Positions 51,305 to 59,163 of a stretch of DNA of 64,000 nt are shown piece by piece; the stretch's first letter is position 1, and each line of letters starts with the position of its first letter. The translations under genes were made by a program, and so were the position numbers. The DNA comes from an uncultured Opitutia bacterium. Its GTDB lineage: Bacteria > Verrucomicrobiota > Verrucomicrobiia > Opitutales > Opitutaceae. The notes under the pieces are model-generated. The model searched no databases. It saw nothing but the letters and a program-made list of their open reading frames with translations, and was not told the origin of the DNA. The DNA lies in assembly GCA_903881475.1 (NCBI GenBank), contig CAIRTK010000018.1, forward strand, positions 37,919 to 101,918, in the 5' to 3' direction.

Positions 51305-52351
51305 ATGAGCCGCCAGCTCGCCCTCGCCACCCTCGCGCTGAAACCCGTGCCGCGCTTCGCCCGCACGGAATACAGCCTCGAGTACCACCAGGCGGGCCTC
51401 CGTCCGGCGACCGGCCCCGCGCCGGACGGGACCGCGGCGTTTCGCGACCTCTATGCGCGCTGGGGCCTCGACTTCCTCTGGACCACGGAGGACGGACTGC
51501 GCGGCGACTGGTCGCGCTGGGGCCGCTGCACGGATATGGGCCATGCGGAATATGCCGCGGACGGCAGCGATCTGCACCTGCCGGTCCGGTCTCCCTTTGA
51601 GACGGCGGAGGAGGTCTGGGCGTTTGATGCGGTGGCCGAGTACGGCCTGCCCGCGCCGGCGGAGCAGGTCGCGGCGTATGAGGCCTGGCTCCAGGCCAAG
51701 CGCCGCGACTTTCCGGACCAGCTCTGCCCGGGCGGCTATTACAAGACGATCGTGTCCGGCGCGATCCAGGCCTTCGGGTGGGACCTGCTGCTGGAAGCCG
51801 CGGCGGACCGAAAAAAGATGGAGCGGGTGTTCGACGGCTTCTTCCGGCGGACGCAGTTCCACATGGACGCCTGGGCGCGGACGACGGCGGAGGCCATCAT
51901 CCAGCACGACGACTTCGTCTGGACCGCGGGCGCCTTCATGCGGCCTGAGATCTACCGCGAGGTGATCATCCCGCGCTACGCCGAGCTGTGGAAGCCGCTG
52001 AAGCAGGCCGGCAAGAAGGTTTTGTTCTGCGCCGATGGCGACTTCCGCGAGTTTGCGGCCGACATCGTGGCGGCGGGTGCCGACGGGCTCATCTTCGAGC
52101 CGGTGATGGAATTCGGCGAGATGGTGGAGAAGTTTGGCGGGACGACGGTGCTGGTCGGCAGCGCGGTGGACTGCCGCGACCTCACGTTCGGCACCTGGGA
52201 CACGGTGCGGGCGGCATTGGACCGCTCGCTGGAGCTGGCCCGCCGGTGCCGCGGCGTGATCCTGGCCACGGGCAACCACCTGCCGGCGAACATCCCGGCG
52301 CCGATCCTTGAGCAGTACCGTGCCTACCTGCAGGCGCACCGCGAACGCTGA
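51305..52351 (+). CDS. UroD-fold corrinoid methyltransferase, paralogue 11 (CADG type)
   Basis: 348 aa from MSRQLALATLALKPVPRFAR (ATG at 51305). The family opening R-E-R is missing; instead there is 'ALKPVPRFARTEYSLEYH'. The metal-site segment is 'KVLFCADGDFREFAADIV' (near residue 241), then 'GADGLIFEPVMEFGEMVE'. The distal site is 'GVILATGNHLPANIP' (Asn-His). The central 'QHDDFVWTAGAFMRPEIYREV' corresponds to the D-D segment of the others. It lies 25 bp after paralogue 10. Confidence 0.83.
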   Translation: MSRQLALATLALKPVPRFARTEYSLEYHQAGLRPATGPAPDGTAAFRDLYARWGLDFLWTTEDGLRGDWSRWGRCTDMGHAEYAADGSDLHLPVRSPFETAEEVWAFDAVAEYGLPAPAEQVAAYEAWLQAKRRDFPDQLCPGGYYKTIVSGAIQAFGWDLLLEAAADRKKMERVFDGFFRRTQFHMDAWARTTAEAIIQHDDFVWTAGAFMRPEIYREVIIPRYAELWKPLKQAGKKVLFCADGDFREFAADIVAAGADGLIFEPVMEFGEMVEKFGGTTVLVGSAVDCRDLTFGTWDTVRAALDRSLELARRCRGVILATGNHLPANIPAPILEQYRAYLQAHRER

Positions 52352-52367
52352 ACACCCGGCCGAACCC

Positions 52368-53489
52368 ATGCGCTGGAACCGCGAACAGTACCTCGACCTG
52401 ATGACCTTCGGGGACGCCCCCCGGCCGATGTTCACCGAACTCTTCGGTCCGCTGGTCGGGCTCGACGCGGAGTGGCGGGCACAGGGGGCGGCGGAAGCCG
52501 AGATCGCGATGACGGCGTTCGACTGGGATTACGTGCCGACCGTCTTTTGCGGCGGCTACACGCACATGCTGGGTCCGCCGCCGGTCGTGCTGGAGGACAA
52601 CGCGGAGCGCCGGGTGGAGCGCGACTTTCTCGGCCGCACGATGCTGCTGCTCAAGCAGACGGCGACGATCCCCCTGCCGATGGATTTCCCGGTGAAGACG
52701 ATGGACGACTGGCTCCGGGTGAAGCCGCACCTGGCCTTCACCCCGGAGCGGATCCGCTGGGACGAGGTGGAGGCCGCGCGCCGGGCGCAGGCGGAGGGCT
52801 GCCTGGTGGTCGCGCATATGCCGGGGGCGTTCGACATTCCCCGCGAGCTGATGGGCGAGGAGGTGGCCTGCCTCGCCTATTACGAACAGCCCGAGCTCAT
52901 GGCCGACATCCTGGCGACGATCGCGGACACCACGTGGCGCGTGCTCGAGCCGATCAGCGCGAAGCTCCGCATCGACCAGCTGATGGTGCATGAGGATTTC
53001 GCGGGCAAGTCCGGCCCGATGGTCGGCCCGGTGCAGATCCGCGAGTATTTCCAGCCCTACTACCGCCATATCTGGGACCTGGTTGCGTCGCGCGGGGCGC
53101 GGGTTTTCGAGCAGGACACCGACGGCAACATCAACCCGGTCACTCCCGCGCTCCTCGACTGCGGCCTGACCAGCATCTACCCGATGGAGCCGGCGGCGGG
53201 CATGGACATCGTGGCGGTGCGGCGGACCTACGGCCGGCGCCTCGCGCTGCGCGGCGGGATCGACAAGCACGTGCTGCGCGAGGACCGCGCCGCGATCCGC
53301 CGCGAGCTGGAGTACAAGCTCACGGACCCGGCGCTGCGCGCAGGCGGCTGCGCCTTCGGACTCGACCACCGCATCCCGAACGGCACGCCGCTGGATAACT
53401 ACCGGTACTACGTCACCCTCGGACGCGAGCTGCTCGGCTTGCCACCGCTCGACGCGTCGCGCACAGGATGGGGCCGCATGGCGATGTAA
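52368..53489 (+). CDS. UroD-fold corrinoid methyltransferase, paralogue 12 (DTDG type)
   Basis: 373 aa from MRWNREQYLDLMTFGDAPRP. The central 'MVHEDFAGKSGPMVGPVQIR' matches the E-D-(M/L)-x-x-K-x-G segment of paralogue 10. The metal-site segment is 'RVFEQDTDGNINPVTPALL' (near residue 251), then 'GLTSIYPMEPAAGMDIV'. The distal site is 'GCAFGLDHRIPNGTPLDNY' with a Cys and Asp-His. It starts 16 bp after paralogue 11 and lies immediately upstream of the SGNH esterase gene. Confidence 0.86.
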   Translation: MRWNREQYLDLMTFGDAPRPMFTELFGPLVGLDAEWRAQGAAEAEIAMTAFDWDYVPTVFCGGYTHMLGPPPVVLEDNAERRVERDFLGRTMLLLKQTATIPLPMDFPVKTMDDWLRVKPHLAFTPERIRWDEVEAARRAQAEGCLVVAHMPGAFDIPRELMGEEVACLAYYEQPELMADILATIADTTWRVLEPISAKLRIDQLMVHEDFAGKSGPMVGPVQIREYFQPYYRHIWDLVASRGARVFEQDTDGNINPVTPALLDCGLTSIYPMEPAAGMDIVAVRRTYGRRLALRGGIDKHVLREDRAAIRRELEYKLTDPALRAGGCAFGLDHRIPNGTPLDNYRYYVTLGRELLGLPPLDASRTGWGRMAM

Positions 53490-53522
53490 CCCGCCCCGAT
53501 GGCCATCCGCCTTCTTCCTCCC

Positions 53523-54629
53523 ATGAACCCCATCGACCTGCTCGGCCCCGTCGTCCGCCGCCGCGGCTCCCTCGACCGCACCCGCGCGGCGCTGGCCCGC
53601 GGCCGGCTCACCGTCGGGTTTCTCGGCGGCTCCATCACGTCGGCCCAGACCGGCACGCGCTGGCCGGAGCCACTGGTGGCCTGGCTGGCCGATGCCTTTC
53701 CGGGCGTGCGGCTCACGGTGGAGAACGCCGCGATCGGGGCGACGGGCAGCGACCTGGCGGCGTTCCGGGCGGAGGCCGAGATCATCGCCCGCGGCTGCGA
53801 CCTCGTCTTCGTGGAGTATGCGACGAACGACTTCGGCGAGCCGACCGACCGGCGCACCCGCACGCGCGAGGGGCTGCTCCGGCAGCTGTTGCGCGACGGC
53901 CGGTGCGACGTGGTGCTCGCGTACACCTACTGCCCGGAAATGCAGCCCGACCTGTTCGCCGGCATCGTGCCTTCCACGGTCGCCGAGTTTGAAGTCCTCG
54001 CGGACCGCTACCGCCTCAATGCCGTGTGGATGGGCCTGCATGCGCTGCGGGAAGTGCGGCGCGGGCTGCTGACGTGGGAGGAGTGGCTGCCGGACGGGCT
54101 GCATCCGGAGAAGCGGGGCAGCCTGAGTTACGCGCAAAGCGTGATGGCCTTCATGGCCGAGGCCCTGGTGCCGTCCGGCGGAACTGCGCCGGCGCCGGCC
54201 GCGCTGCCGCCGCCCTCGGTCCCGGGGACCTGGGAGCAGGTCCGGCTCCTGCCGTTTTCCGCGGTGACGTGGACCGGCCCCTGGTCAGTGCAACGGTGGG
54301 AAGGCTGCCATGGGCTCGACCGCGCGCTGGTGTGCACCGCGCCCGGGGCGGGCCTCCGGCTGGAGTTTGCGGGCCGCGGGCTGCTGCTCGCCTTTGATTT
54401 TGGCAAGACCTCGGGGGAGATCCGCTACCGTCTGGACGGCGGCGACTGGCAGGTGACGCAGCGGGACTGCCCGGCGTGGGCGGGGGAGGCGGGCTGGCTC
54501 CGAACCCTGCTGATTGACGAGGCACTGCCGCCGGGGCCGCACCTGTTCGAGCTCGAGACCCGGCCCGGCCCGGCGACCGCTGGGCGCGGCACGCGGACCG
54601 TGATCGGGTTGATCGGCGTGATGGATTGA
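53523..54629 (+). CDS. SGNH/GDSL-family hydrolase with C-terminal beta domain
   Basis: 368 aa from the ATG at 53523 (an upstream ATG at 53499 is possible). SGNH blocks: catalytic Ser in 'GFLGGSITSAQTGT', oxyanion Gly/Asn around 'ENAAIGATGSDLAA' and 'VEYATNDFGEP', and catalytic D-x-x-H in 'LPDGLHPEKRGS'. Residues ~230-368 form a beta-rich domain. There is no signal peptide. Members deacylate sugars, polysaccharides or lipids. Its position at the end of a methyltransferase operon suggests it removes acyl groups from the same substrates before or after demethylation. Confidence 0.88.
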   Translation: MNPIDLLGPVVRRRGSLDRTRAALARGRLTVGFLGGSITSAQTGTRWPEPLVAWLADAFPGVRLTVENAAIGATGSDLAAFRAEAEIIARGCDLVFVEYATNDFGEPTDRRTRTREGLLRQLLRDGRCDVVLAYTYCPEMQPDLFAGIVPSTVAEFEVLADRYRLNAVWMGLHALREVRRGLLTWEEWLPDGLHPEKRGSLSYAQSVMAFMAEALVPSGGTAPAPAALPPPSVPGTWEQVRLLPFSAVTWTGPWSVQRWEGCHGLDRALVCTAPGAGLRLEFAGRGLLLAFDFGKTSGEIRYRLDGGDWQVTQRDCPAWAGEAGWLRTLLIDEALPPGPHLFELETRPGPATAGRGTRTVIGLIGVMD

Positions 54630-54666
54630 CCGGGATCGGAACCCCGCCGCAAACCGGAAGCCGCGC

Positions 54667-55143
54667 TCAATACTTCAGCCGGACTGTCCGATAGATCCGG
54701 CTCATCAGCCAGGCGGGCCCGATCAGGAGGAACAGCACGTCGTTCAGGAACGACGGCTTCCTGCCCTCGATCCGGTGGCCGATGAACTGGCCGATGCAGG
54801 CGGTCACGAACACGGCGAGGGAAATTTCCCACACCGGCCAGCGCGCGTAGAAATCCAGCCGGAGCAGCCCGGCATGACACAGCGACATGAAGCACAGGAG
54901 ACCCACCGCGAGCGGCAGGGAGAGCCACGCATAGAAACCGAAGGCTGCGGCGATCGCGACCAGCGACCAGTTGAACCACGGTACGACGGGTTCCCACGCC
55001 GCGGGCACCGGGATGGCCCAGGCGAAGCCGAGCACGGAAAAAAAGATCGCGGGCACGCAGATCCAGTGGATCAGCTCGTTGGCGTGGTTTTGATGGCTCT
55101 CGCCGTACTCGGCGAACCACTGGTCGGCGGACTTGCGGGGCAT
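54667..55143 (-). CDS. DUF962/Mpo1-like membrane protein
   Basis: 158 aa from MPRKSADQWFAEYGESHQNH. Family features are 'YGESHQNHANELIHWICVPAIF' (His-rich, possible metal site), four membrane helices, and 'ACIGQFIGHRIEGRKPSFLNDV' (G-H-x-x-x-x-x-K-P), the strongest DUF962 signature. The yeast homologue Mpo1 is an Fe(II)-dependent dioxygenase of 2-hydroxy fatty acids; the His pattern here is compatible, but bacterial function is unproven. It faces the methyltransferase operon end-on. Confidence 0.9.
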   Translation of the reverse strand: MPRKSADQWFAEYGESHQNHANELIHWICVPAIFFSVLGFAWAIPVPAAWEPVVPWFNWSLVAIAAAFGFYAWLSLPLAVGLLCFMSLCHAGLLRLDFYARWPVWEISLAVFVTACIGQFIGHRIEGRKPSFLNDVLFLLIGPAWLMSRIYRTVRLKY

Positions 55144-55245
55144 GGACTCCACCCTGGCCGGCCGGCGGCCCCGGGCCAAGCGCGGAGTCGGAAACCCCGG
55201 CGGGATGTGCTTGTCAGACGGACGCACCCGAGGATTTTTCCACCC

Positions 55246-55989
55246 ATGAAGACGATCCACCTTGCCGGTCTTGCTGTGATTTGCCTCGGTGCGGCCTCAC
55301 CCCTTTTGGCGCAGGAGGTGCCCGCGCCGCGAACCTACGACTGGCTGTTTGTGGACGCCACGCCGGTGCCGGTGGTGCAGGACCTGCCGGTTTATCCGGC
55401 CAAGGAGGTCAAGGCGGGCACGAGCGGCCAGGTCACCGTGGAGTTCGTGGTCAACGAGCAGGGTGAGATCAGGGCCTCGGACATCCTGGTGACGGAAACC
55501 ACCGACCAGGCCTTCAGCAATGCGGCGGGCGAGGCGGTGCTGCTCTGGAAATTCCGCCCGGGAACCAAGGACGGCCATCCCGTGCGCACGCGGCTGCTGG
55601 CGCCGTTCGCCTTCGACGCCGACGGCCGGGTCCGGCTGCTGCTATCGCGGGAGGCCTACCTTCCCTACACCAGTGAAATCGCCCGCGGCAAGGACGTGGA
55701 GCCGGCGAAGCCGGTGGTGCAGACGCGGCCGGATTTTCCCACCCGGTTCCGCGACCAGGGCCTGGGCGGGGAAGTGGTCCTCCGGCTGGTGATCACGGCG
55801 GAAGGGGAGGTCCGGAACATCCGGCTGGTACAGGCCGCCGACCCGGAGCTGGCGATGGCGGCCGCGAACAGCCTCCTGCGGTGGAAATTCCAGCCGGCGA
55901 GCCGGCAGGGGCGGCCGGTGGCGACCGCGGCGATGGTGCCGTTTAAGTTTGATGTGCGGGACGGTGATGCGTCAGGGATCAGGAAATGA
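55246..55989 (+). CDS. Exported protein with two TonB C-terminal domains
   Basis: 247 aa with a cleavable signal (MKTIHLAGLAVICLGAASPL, then LAQ). Two TonB-like domains are in tandem: about residues 45-110 ('YPAKEVKAGTSGQVTVEFVV' ... 'LLWKFRPGTKDGHPV') and about 155-235 ('PTRFRDQGLGGEVVLRLVI' ... 'LLRWKFQPASRQGRPV'). Unlike classical TonB it has no N-terminal anchor and Pro-rich arm, so it is probably periplasmic. The stop overlaps the start of the enolase-superfamily gene by 4 bp. Confidence 0.85.
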   Translation: MKTIHLAGLAVICLGAASPLLAQEVPAPRTYDWLFVDATPVPVVQDLPVYPAKEVKAGTSGQVTVEFVVNEQGEIRASDILVTETTDQAFSNAAGEAVLLWKFRPGTKDGHPVRTRLLAPFAFDADGRVRLLLSREAYLPYTSEIARGKDVEPAKPVVQTRPDFPTRFRDQGLGGEVVLRLVITAEGEVRNIRLVQAADPELAMAAANSLLRWKFQPASRQGRPVATAAMVPFKFDVRDGDASGIRK

Positions 55990-57401
55990 TCCATCTGCGC
56001 GACGCCTCGCTCCATCGCCTGCAGCTCCGGGCCCGCATGCCGTTCCGCTACGGCATCGTGACGATGACCGAGGTGCCGCATGTGTTCCTGCAGCTCACGT
56101 TTGAGCTGGACGGGGCGTTGCAGGCGGGGATCGCGGCGGACCACCTGCCGCCGAAGTGGCTGACCAAGGACCCCAACCGGGCGATCAGCGACGAGATCGA
56201 CGAGATGCTGGTGGTGATCCGCGCCGCGGTCGCCCACGCGCGGACGCTGCAGGCCGCCACGCCGTTTGGGTTCTGGCGCGAGCTTTGGGCGGCGCAGGCG
56301 GAGTGGGGCCGGGCCAACCGGCTGCCGCCGCTGCTGGCGCACTTCGGGACGTCGCTGGTCGAGCGCGCCCTGCTCGATGCGTTTTGTCAGGCAAAGCAAA
56401 TCACCGTGGCCGCAGCGCTGCGGGAGAACCGCCTGGGCGTGGACCTGGGCGCGCTGCATGCGCCGCTGGCGGGCACGAGCCCGCGGGACTGGCTCCCGGC
56501 GCACCCGCCGGAGACGGTGTTCGCGCGCCACACCGTAGGTCTGCTCGACCCGATCGAGGAGGCCGATATCGCGCCGGCGGACCGCGTGAACGACGGGCTG
56601 CCGCAATCGCTCGCGGCCTGCGTGCGGTTTTACGGGCTCCGGCATTTCAAGATCAAGATCGACGTCGACCTCGCGCGAGCGCGCGAGCGGCTGAAGCAGA
56701 TCGCGGCCGTGCTCGCGCGCGAGTGCGCGGGCGATTACGCGTTCTCCCTCGACGGCAACGAGAGCTTCCGCGAGCCGGCGGGGTTTGCGGCACAGATGCG
56801 CGCGCTGCTGGCGGAGCCGGCGCTGAAGGAATTCTGGCCGCGACTGCTGTTCATCGAGCAGCCGCTGCACCGCGACGTGGCACTGACGCTGGCGGCGGAC
56901 TGGTCGGCGTGGCCGGAGCGTCCGCCGATCATCATCGACGAGTCCGACGCCGAGATCGGCAGCCTGCCGGCGGCCCTGGCGCTCGGCTACGCGGGGACCA
57001 GCCACAAGAACTGCAAGGGTATCTTCAAGGGCGTGGCGAACGCCTGCCTGCTGGCGCAACGCCGCGCGGCGGGCGAGCCCTCGATGCTGAGCGGCGAGGA
57101 CCTGACGAACGTCGGCCCGGTGGCGCTGCTGCAGGACCTCGCGATGCAATCGATCCTGGGAGTCACGAGCGTGGAGCGCAACGGCCACCACTATTTCGCG
57201 GGCCTCTCGCAGTTTCCCGCCGCGATGCAGCAGCACATGCTGGCGCACCACGGCGACCTCTACACCCGCAGCGCGGCCGGCTGGCCGCGCCTCGACGTGC
57301 GCGAGGGAAAGATCACGCTCGGCTCCGCGCTCCGCGCCCCGTTCGGTTGCGCGCCGGGGTTGTTGTTGGATGGTACGAAAAATGTTTCGCTGAGCGCGTA
57401 G
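55986..57401 (+). CDS. Enolase-superfamily enzyme (mandelate racemase/muconate lactonising type)
   Basis: A 471-aa protein, longer than the usual ~370 aa. A capping domain covers about 1-200. The barrel has 'FKIKIDVDLARARERL' (K-x-K base pair). Metal ligands appear in 'YAFSLDGNESFREPAGF' (Asp), 'LLFIEQPLHRDV' (Glu) and 'PPIIIDESDAEIGSL' (Asp/Glu). A distal 'GTSHKNCKGIFKG' (Lys) completes the site. Such enzymes abstract a proton alpha to a carboxylate (sugar-acid dehydration, racemisation). The reaction is not determined. It is translationally coupled to the TonB-domain gene. Confidence 0.88.
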   Translation: MIHLRDASLHRLQLRARMPFRYGIVTMTEVPHVFLQLTFELDGALQAGIAADHLPPKWLTKDPNRAISDEIDEMLVVIRAAVAHARTLQAATPFGFWRELWAAQAEWGRANRLPPLLAHFGTSLVERALLDAFCQAKQITVAAALRENRLGVDLGALHAPLAGTSPRDWLPAHPPETVFARHTVGLLDPIEEADIAPADRVNDGLPQSLAACVRFYGLRHFKIKIDVDLARARERLKQIAAVLARECAGDYAFSLDGNESFREPAGFAAQMRALLAEPALKEFWPRLLFIEQPLHRDVALTLAADWSAWPERPPIIIDESDAEIGSLPAALALGYAGTSHKNCKGIFKGVANACLLAQRRAAGEPSMLSGEDLTNVGPVALLQDLAMQSILGVTSVERNGHHYFAGLSQFPAAMQQHMLAHHGDLYTRSAAGWPRLDVREGKITLGSALRAPFGCAPGLLLDGTKNVSLSA

Positions 57402-57523
57402 GAAGCGGCGGAACGCAATGCGGAGTTGGTGCTGGTCTGACCCAAGTCTCGGCTACCGGCACCACCCGTGTTACTTGCCACTTGTCACTTCCGCCCAGGT
57501 TCGCGACAACGTCGCGAACACAC

Positions 57524-57599
57524 GGGCCGATAGCTTAATGGTTAAAGCAGAGGACTCATAATCCTTTGAGTCTGGGTTCGAGTCCCAGTCGGCCCACCA
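57524..57599 (+). tRNA. tRNA with CAU anticodon, probably tRNA-Ile2 (lysidine type); tRNA-Met is the alternative
   Basis: A complete 76-nt cloverleaf: acceptor GGGCCGA/TCGGCCC, D-arm GCTTAATGGTTAAAGC, anticodon stem GAGGA/TCCTT with loop CTCATAA (anticodon 57557-57559), T-arm CTGGGTTCGAGTCCCAG and an encoded CCA end. The initiator hallmark (mismatch at 1-72 and three GC pairs in the anticodon stem) is absent. The acceptor has C4-G69 and C5-G68, the pairs that TilS recognises in E. coli tRNA-Ile2, while elongator tRNA-Met lacks them. This is why Ile2 is preferred. Confidence 0.93.
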
Positions 57600-57643
57600 A
57601 ACAATCCAATGGCAGAGCGCGTTTGTTTTTCAACAGTTCGGTC

Positions 57644-58150
57644 ATGAAGCATCTCGCCCCAGTTCTGGTTTCTCAAGTGGGGCTGCTCTTGTACCATCAG
57701 GTCACCACACTGGTCGATTTGGCCCCTTTCAATGGCTCCAGGCATCACACGTTTAAGGAGCGCCTCGCGGAGGCGGGTACGAATGCTCTGCTGATGAGCT
57801 TGGCGCCGATCGGCTATGCACTACAGATCCGGAGCCTGATGATTTTTGGCGTGGCCTACTACTTCGCCTTGTTCGCCATCGAAATCATCATCTGGTGGGT
57901 TCCTTATCTCAGCGTTCCCTCGGGTCGCTGGCGCACCGTCTACAACCGGCTGCTTTCAATCGGCACGATGAATTCCCATGCCGGCGACACGCTGGATCAC
58001 TGGCTGGCAGTCCATCATCGCCTTCACTCGGACACCCTCACGGTACTCCCGCGCATCCCGCAGCGAATGGTTCCGAATTTGGAGCACCTGATTCTTCATT
58101 TGTGGACGGCGATCACCGCGGTGATTACGGCGGTGTACTTCTTTGGATGA
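57644..58150 (+). CDS. Membrane protein, unknown function
   Basis: 168 aa from MKHLAPVLVSQVGLLLYHQV. Membrane segments are at about residues 45-62, 66-92 (MIFGVAYYFALFAIEIIIWW) and at the C-terminus (WTAITAVITAVYFFG). A His-rich loop 'MNSHAGDTLDHWLAVHHRLH' sits between them and could bind metal. No family was recognised. It starts 45 bp after the tRNA and is slightly more AT-rich than its neighbours. Confidence 0.65.
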   Translation: MKHLAPVLVSQVGLLLYHQVTTLVDLAPFNGSRHHTFKERLAEAGTNALLMSLAPIGYALQIRSLMIFGVAYYFALFAIEIIIWWVPYLSVPSGRWRTVYNRLLSIGTMNSHAGDTLDHWLAVHHRLHSDTLTVLPRIPQRMVPNLEHLILHLWTAITAVITAVYFFG

Positions 58151-58220
58151 TTTCGGTAAGAAGCTCGGTCCGAATTCCGCGACCCCTGCGGAAAAAATTC
58201 TCAATTGCACCTAATATCCC

Positions 58221-58907
58221 ATGAACATTGTCATCACCGGCGCGAACCGTGGCATCGGGCTTGAACTTGCGCGGCAGTACCTTGCCCGCGGTGACTCGGT
58301 TTTCGCGGGAGTCAGGACGCCCGACAGTTCCGGCCGGCTCATGGCTCTGGGAGAGGCTTCCGGTGGCAGGCTTCACATCCATGCCTGTGATGTCATGCAG
58401 GACGCCAGCGTCCGGTCGTTCGCGAGTGCCATCACGCAGCACGTCGACTTGCTCATCAACAATGCCGGGGTGAAATTGGAGAAGGACGAACTGGCCGATC
58501 TCGACTTGGAAAACGCGGCCCGGACCTATCAGGTCAATGTTCTCGGGGTCTTGCGGGTTACGCTGGCGCTGTTGCCGGCGCTCCGCCGTTCCCCGCATCC
58601 GAAGATTGCCAACATCAGCTCGGGACTGGGCTCCCTTGACCGCAATACCGCCGGAGGAATCTACGGGTATCGCATGTCGAAGGCCGCGCTGAACATGGCA
58701 TCCCGGTCGCTGGCGCACGATCTGCGCAAGGACGCCATCATCACGGTGGTCCTCACGCCGGGCTGGGTGAAGACGGACATGGGCGGATCGGGTGCGACCA
58801 CCGACGTGGCCGATTCAGCCGCGGGATTGATCGGGGTCATCGACCGGCTGACGCCGGAGGACAGCGGCCGGTACATCAGCTTCCAGGGCGAGAGCGTGCC
58901 TTGGTGA
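58221..58907 (+). CDS. Short-chain dehydrogenase/reductase
   Basis: A 228-aa SDR. NAD(P)-binding TGANRGIG starts at residue 6, and 'DLLINNAGV' gives the structural N-N-A-G. The catalytic Ser is in 'IANISSGLGS' and Y-x-x-x-K in 'GYRMSKAALNMA'. The overall pattern is the C-factor-like/YciK-like atypical group. The substrate is unknown. It stands alone, 70 bp after the membrane protein, and is followed by a MITE-like repeat. Confidence 0.92.
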   Translation: MNIVITGANRGIGLELARQYLARGDSVFAGVRTPDSSGRLMALGEASGGRLHIHACDVMQDASVRSFASAITQHVDLLINNAGVKLEKDELADLDLENAARTYQVNVLGVLRVTLALLPALRRSPHPKIANISSGLGSLDRNTAGGIYGYRMSKAALNMASRSLAHDLRKDAIITVVLTPGWVKTDMGGSGATTDVADSAAGLIGVIDRLTPEDSGRYISFQGESVPW

Positions 58908-58931
58908 GGCGACGCCTGAAAGAGGTCAGTG

Positions 58932-59099
58932 AGGGTGTGGCTTCAAACCCGCGATTTCGAAGTTTGTCATTCTGAGCAGAGCGAAGAATCCAGTGAGATT
59001 TCGTCGCGGACCTCGATCACGTCGAACGGGATGTCGAGCCAGCCCCAAGCGGCTAGACTTCACTTCGTTCAGAATGACAATCGGGTTTGAAGACCCTCC
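58932..59099 (+). repeat. MITE-like dispersed repeat E, copy 2
   Basis: The terminal arms gagggtgtggcttcaaaccc (from 58932) and tcgggtttgaagaccctcc (to 59099) are inverted. The inner cattctgagcagagcgaag and cttcgttcagaatg also pair. It matches the reverse complement of 30741-30884, with an extra ~20 bp in the loop. Confidence 0.85.
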
Positions 59100-59163
59100 G
59101 AATAAATCTCCATCCGGCGACTTGAGGTTGACCCTGCTGGATGAATGGCGTCTGGATCGTGAT

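Noticed and set aside
35715..53489. UroD-fold genes as haem-biosynthesis uroporphyrinogen decarboxylases (HemE)
   Set aside because: None carries the HemE N-terminal M-R-Q-A-G-R signature, twelve copies make no sense for haem synthesis, and corrinoid partner genes surround them.
57524..57599. Initiator tRNA-fMet
   Set aside because: The first acceptor pair is G-C and the anticodon stem lacks the three consecutive G-C pairs of initiator tRNAs.
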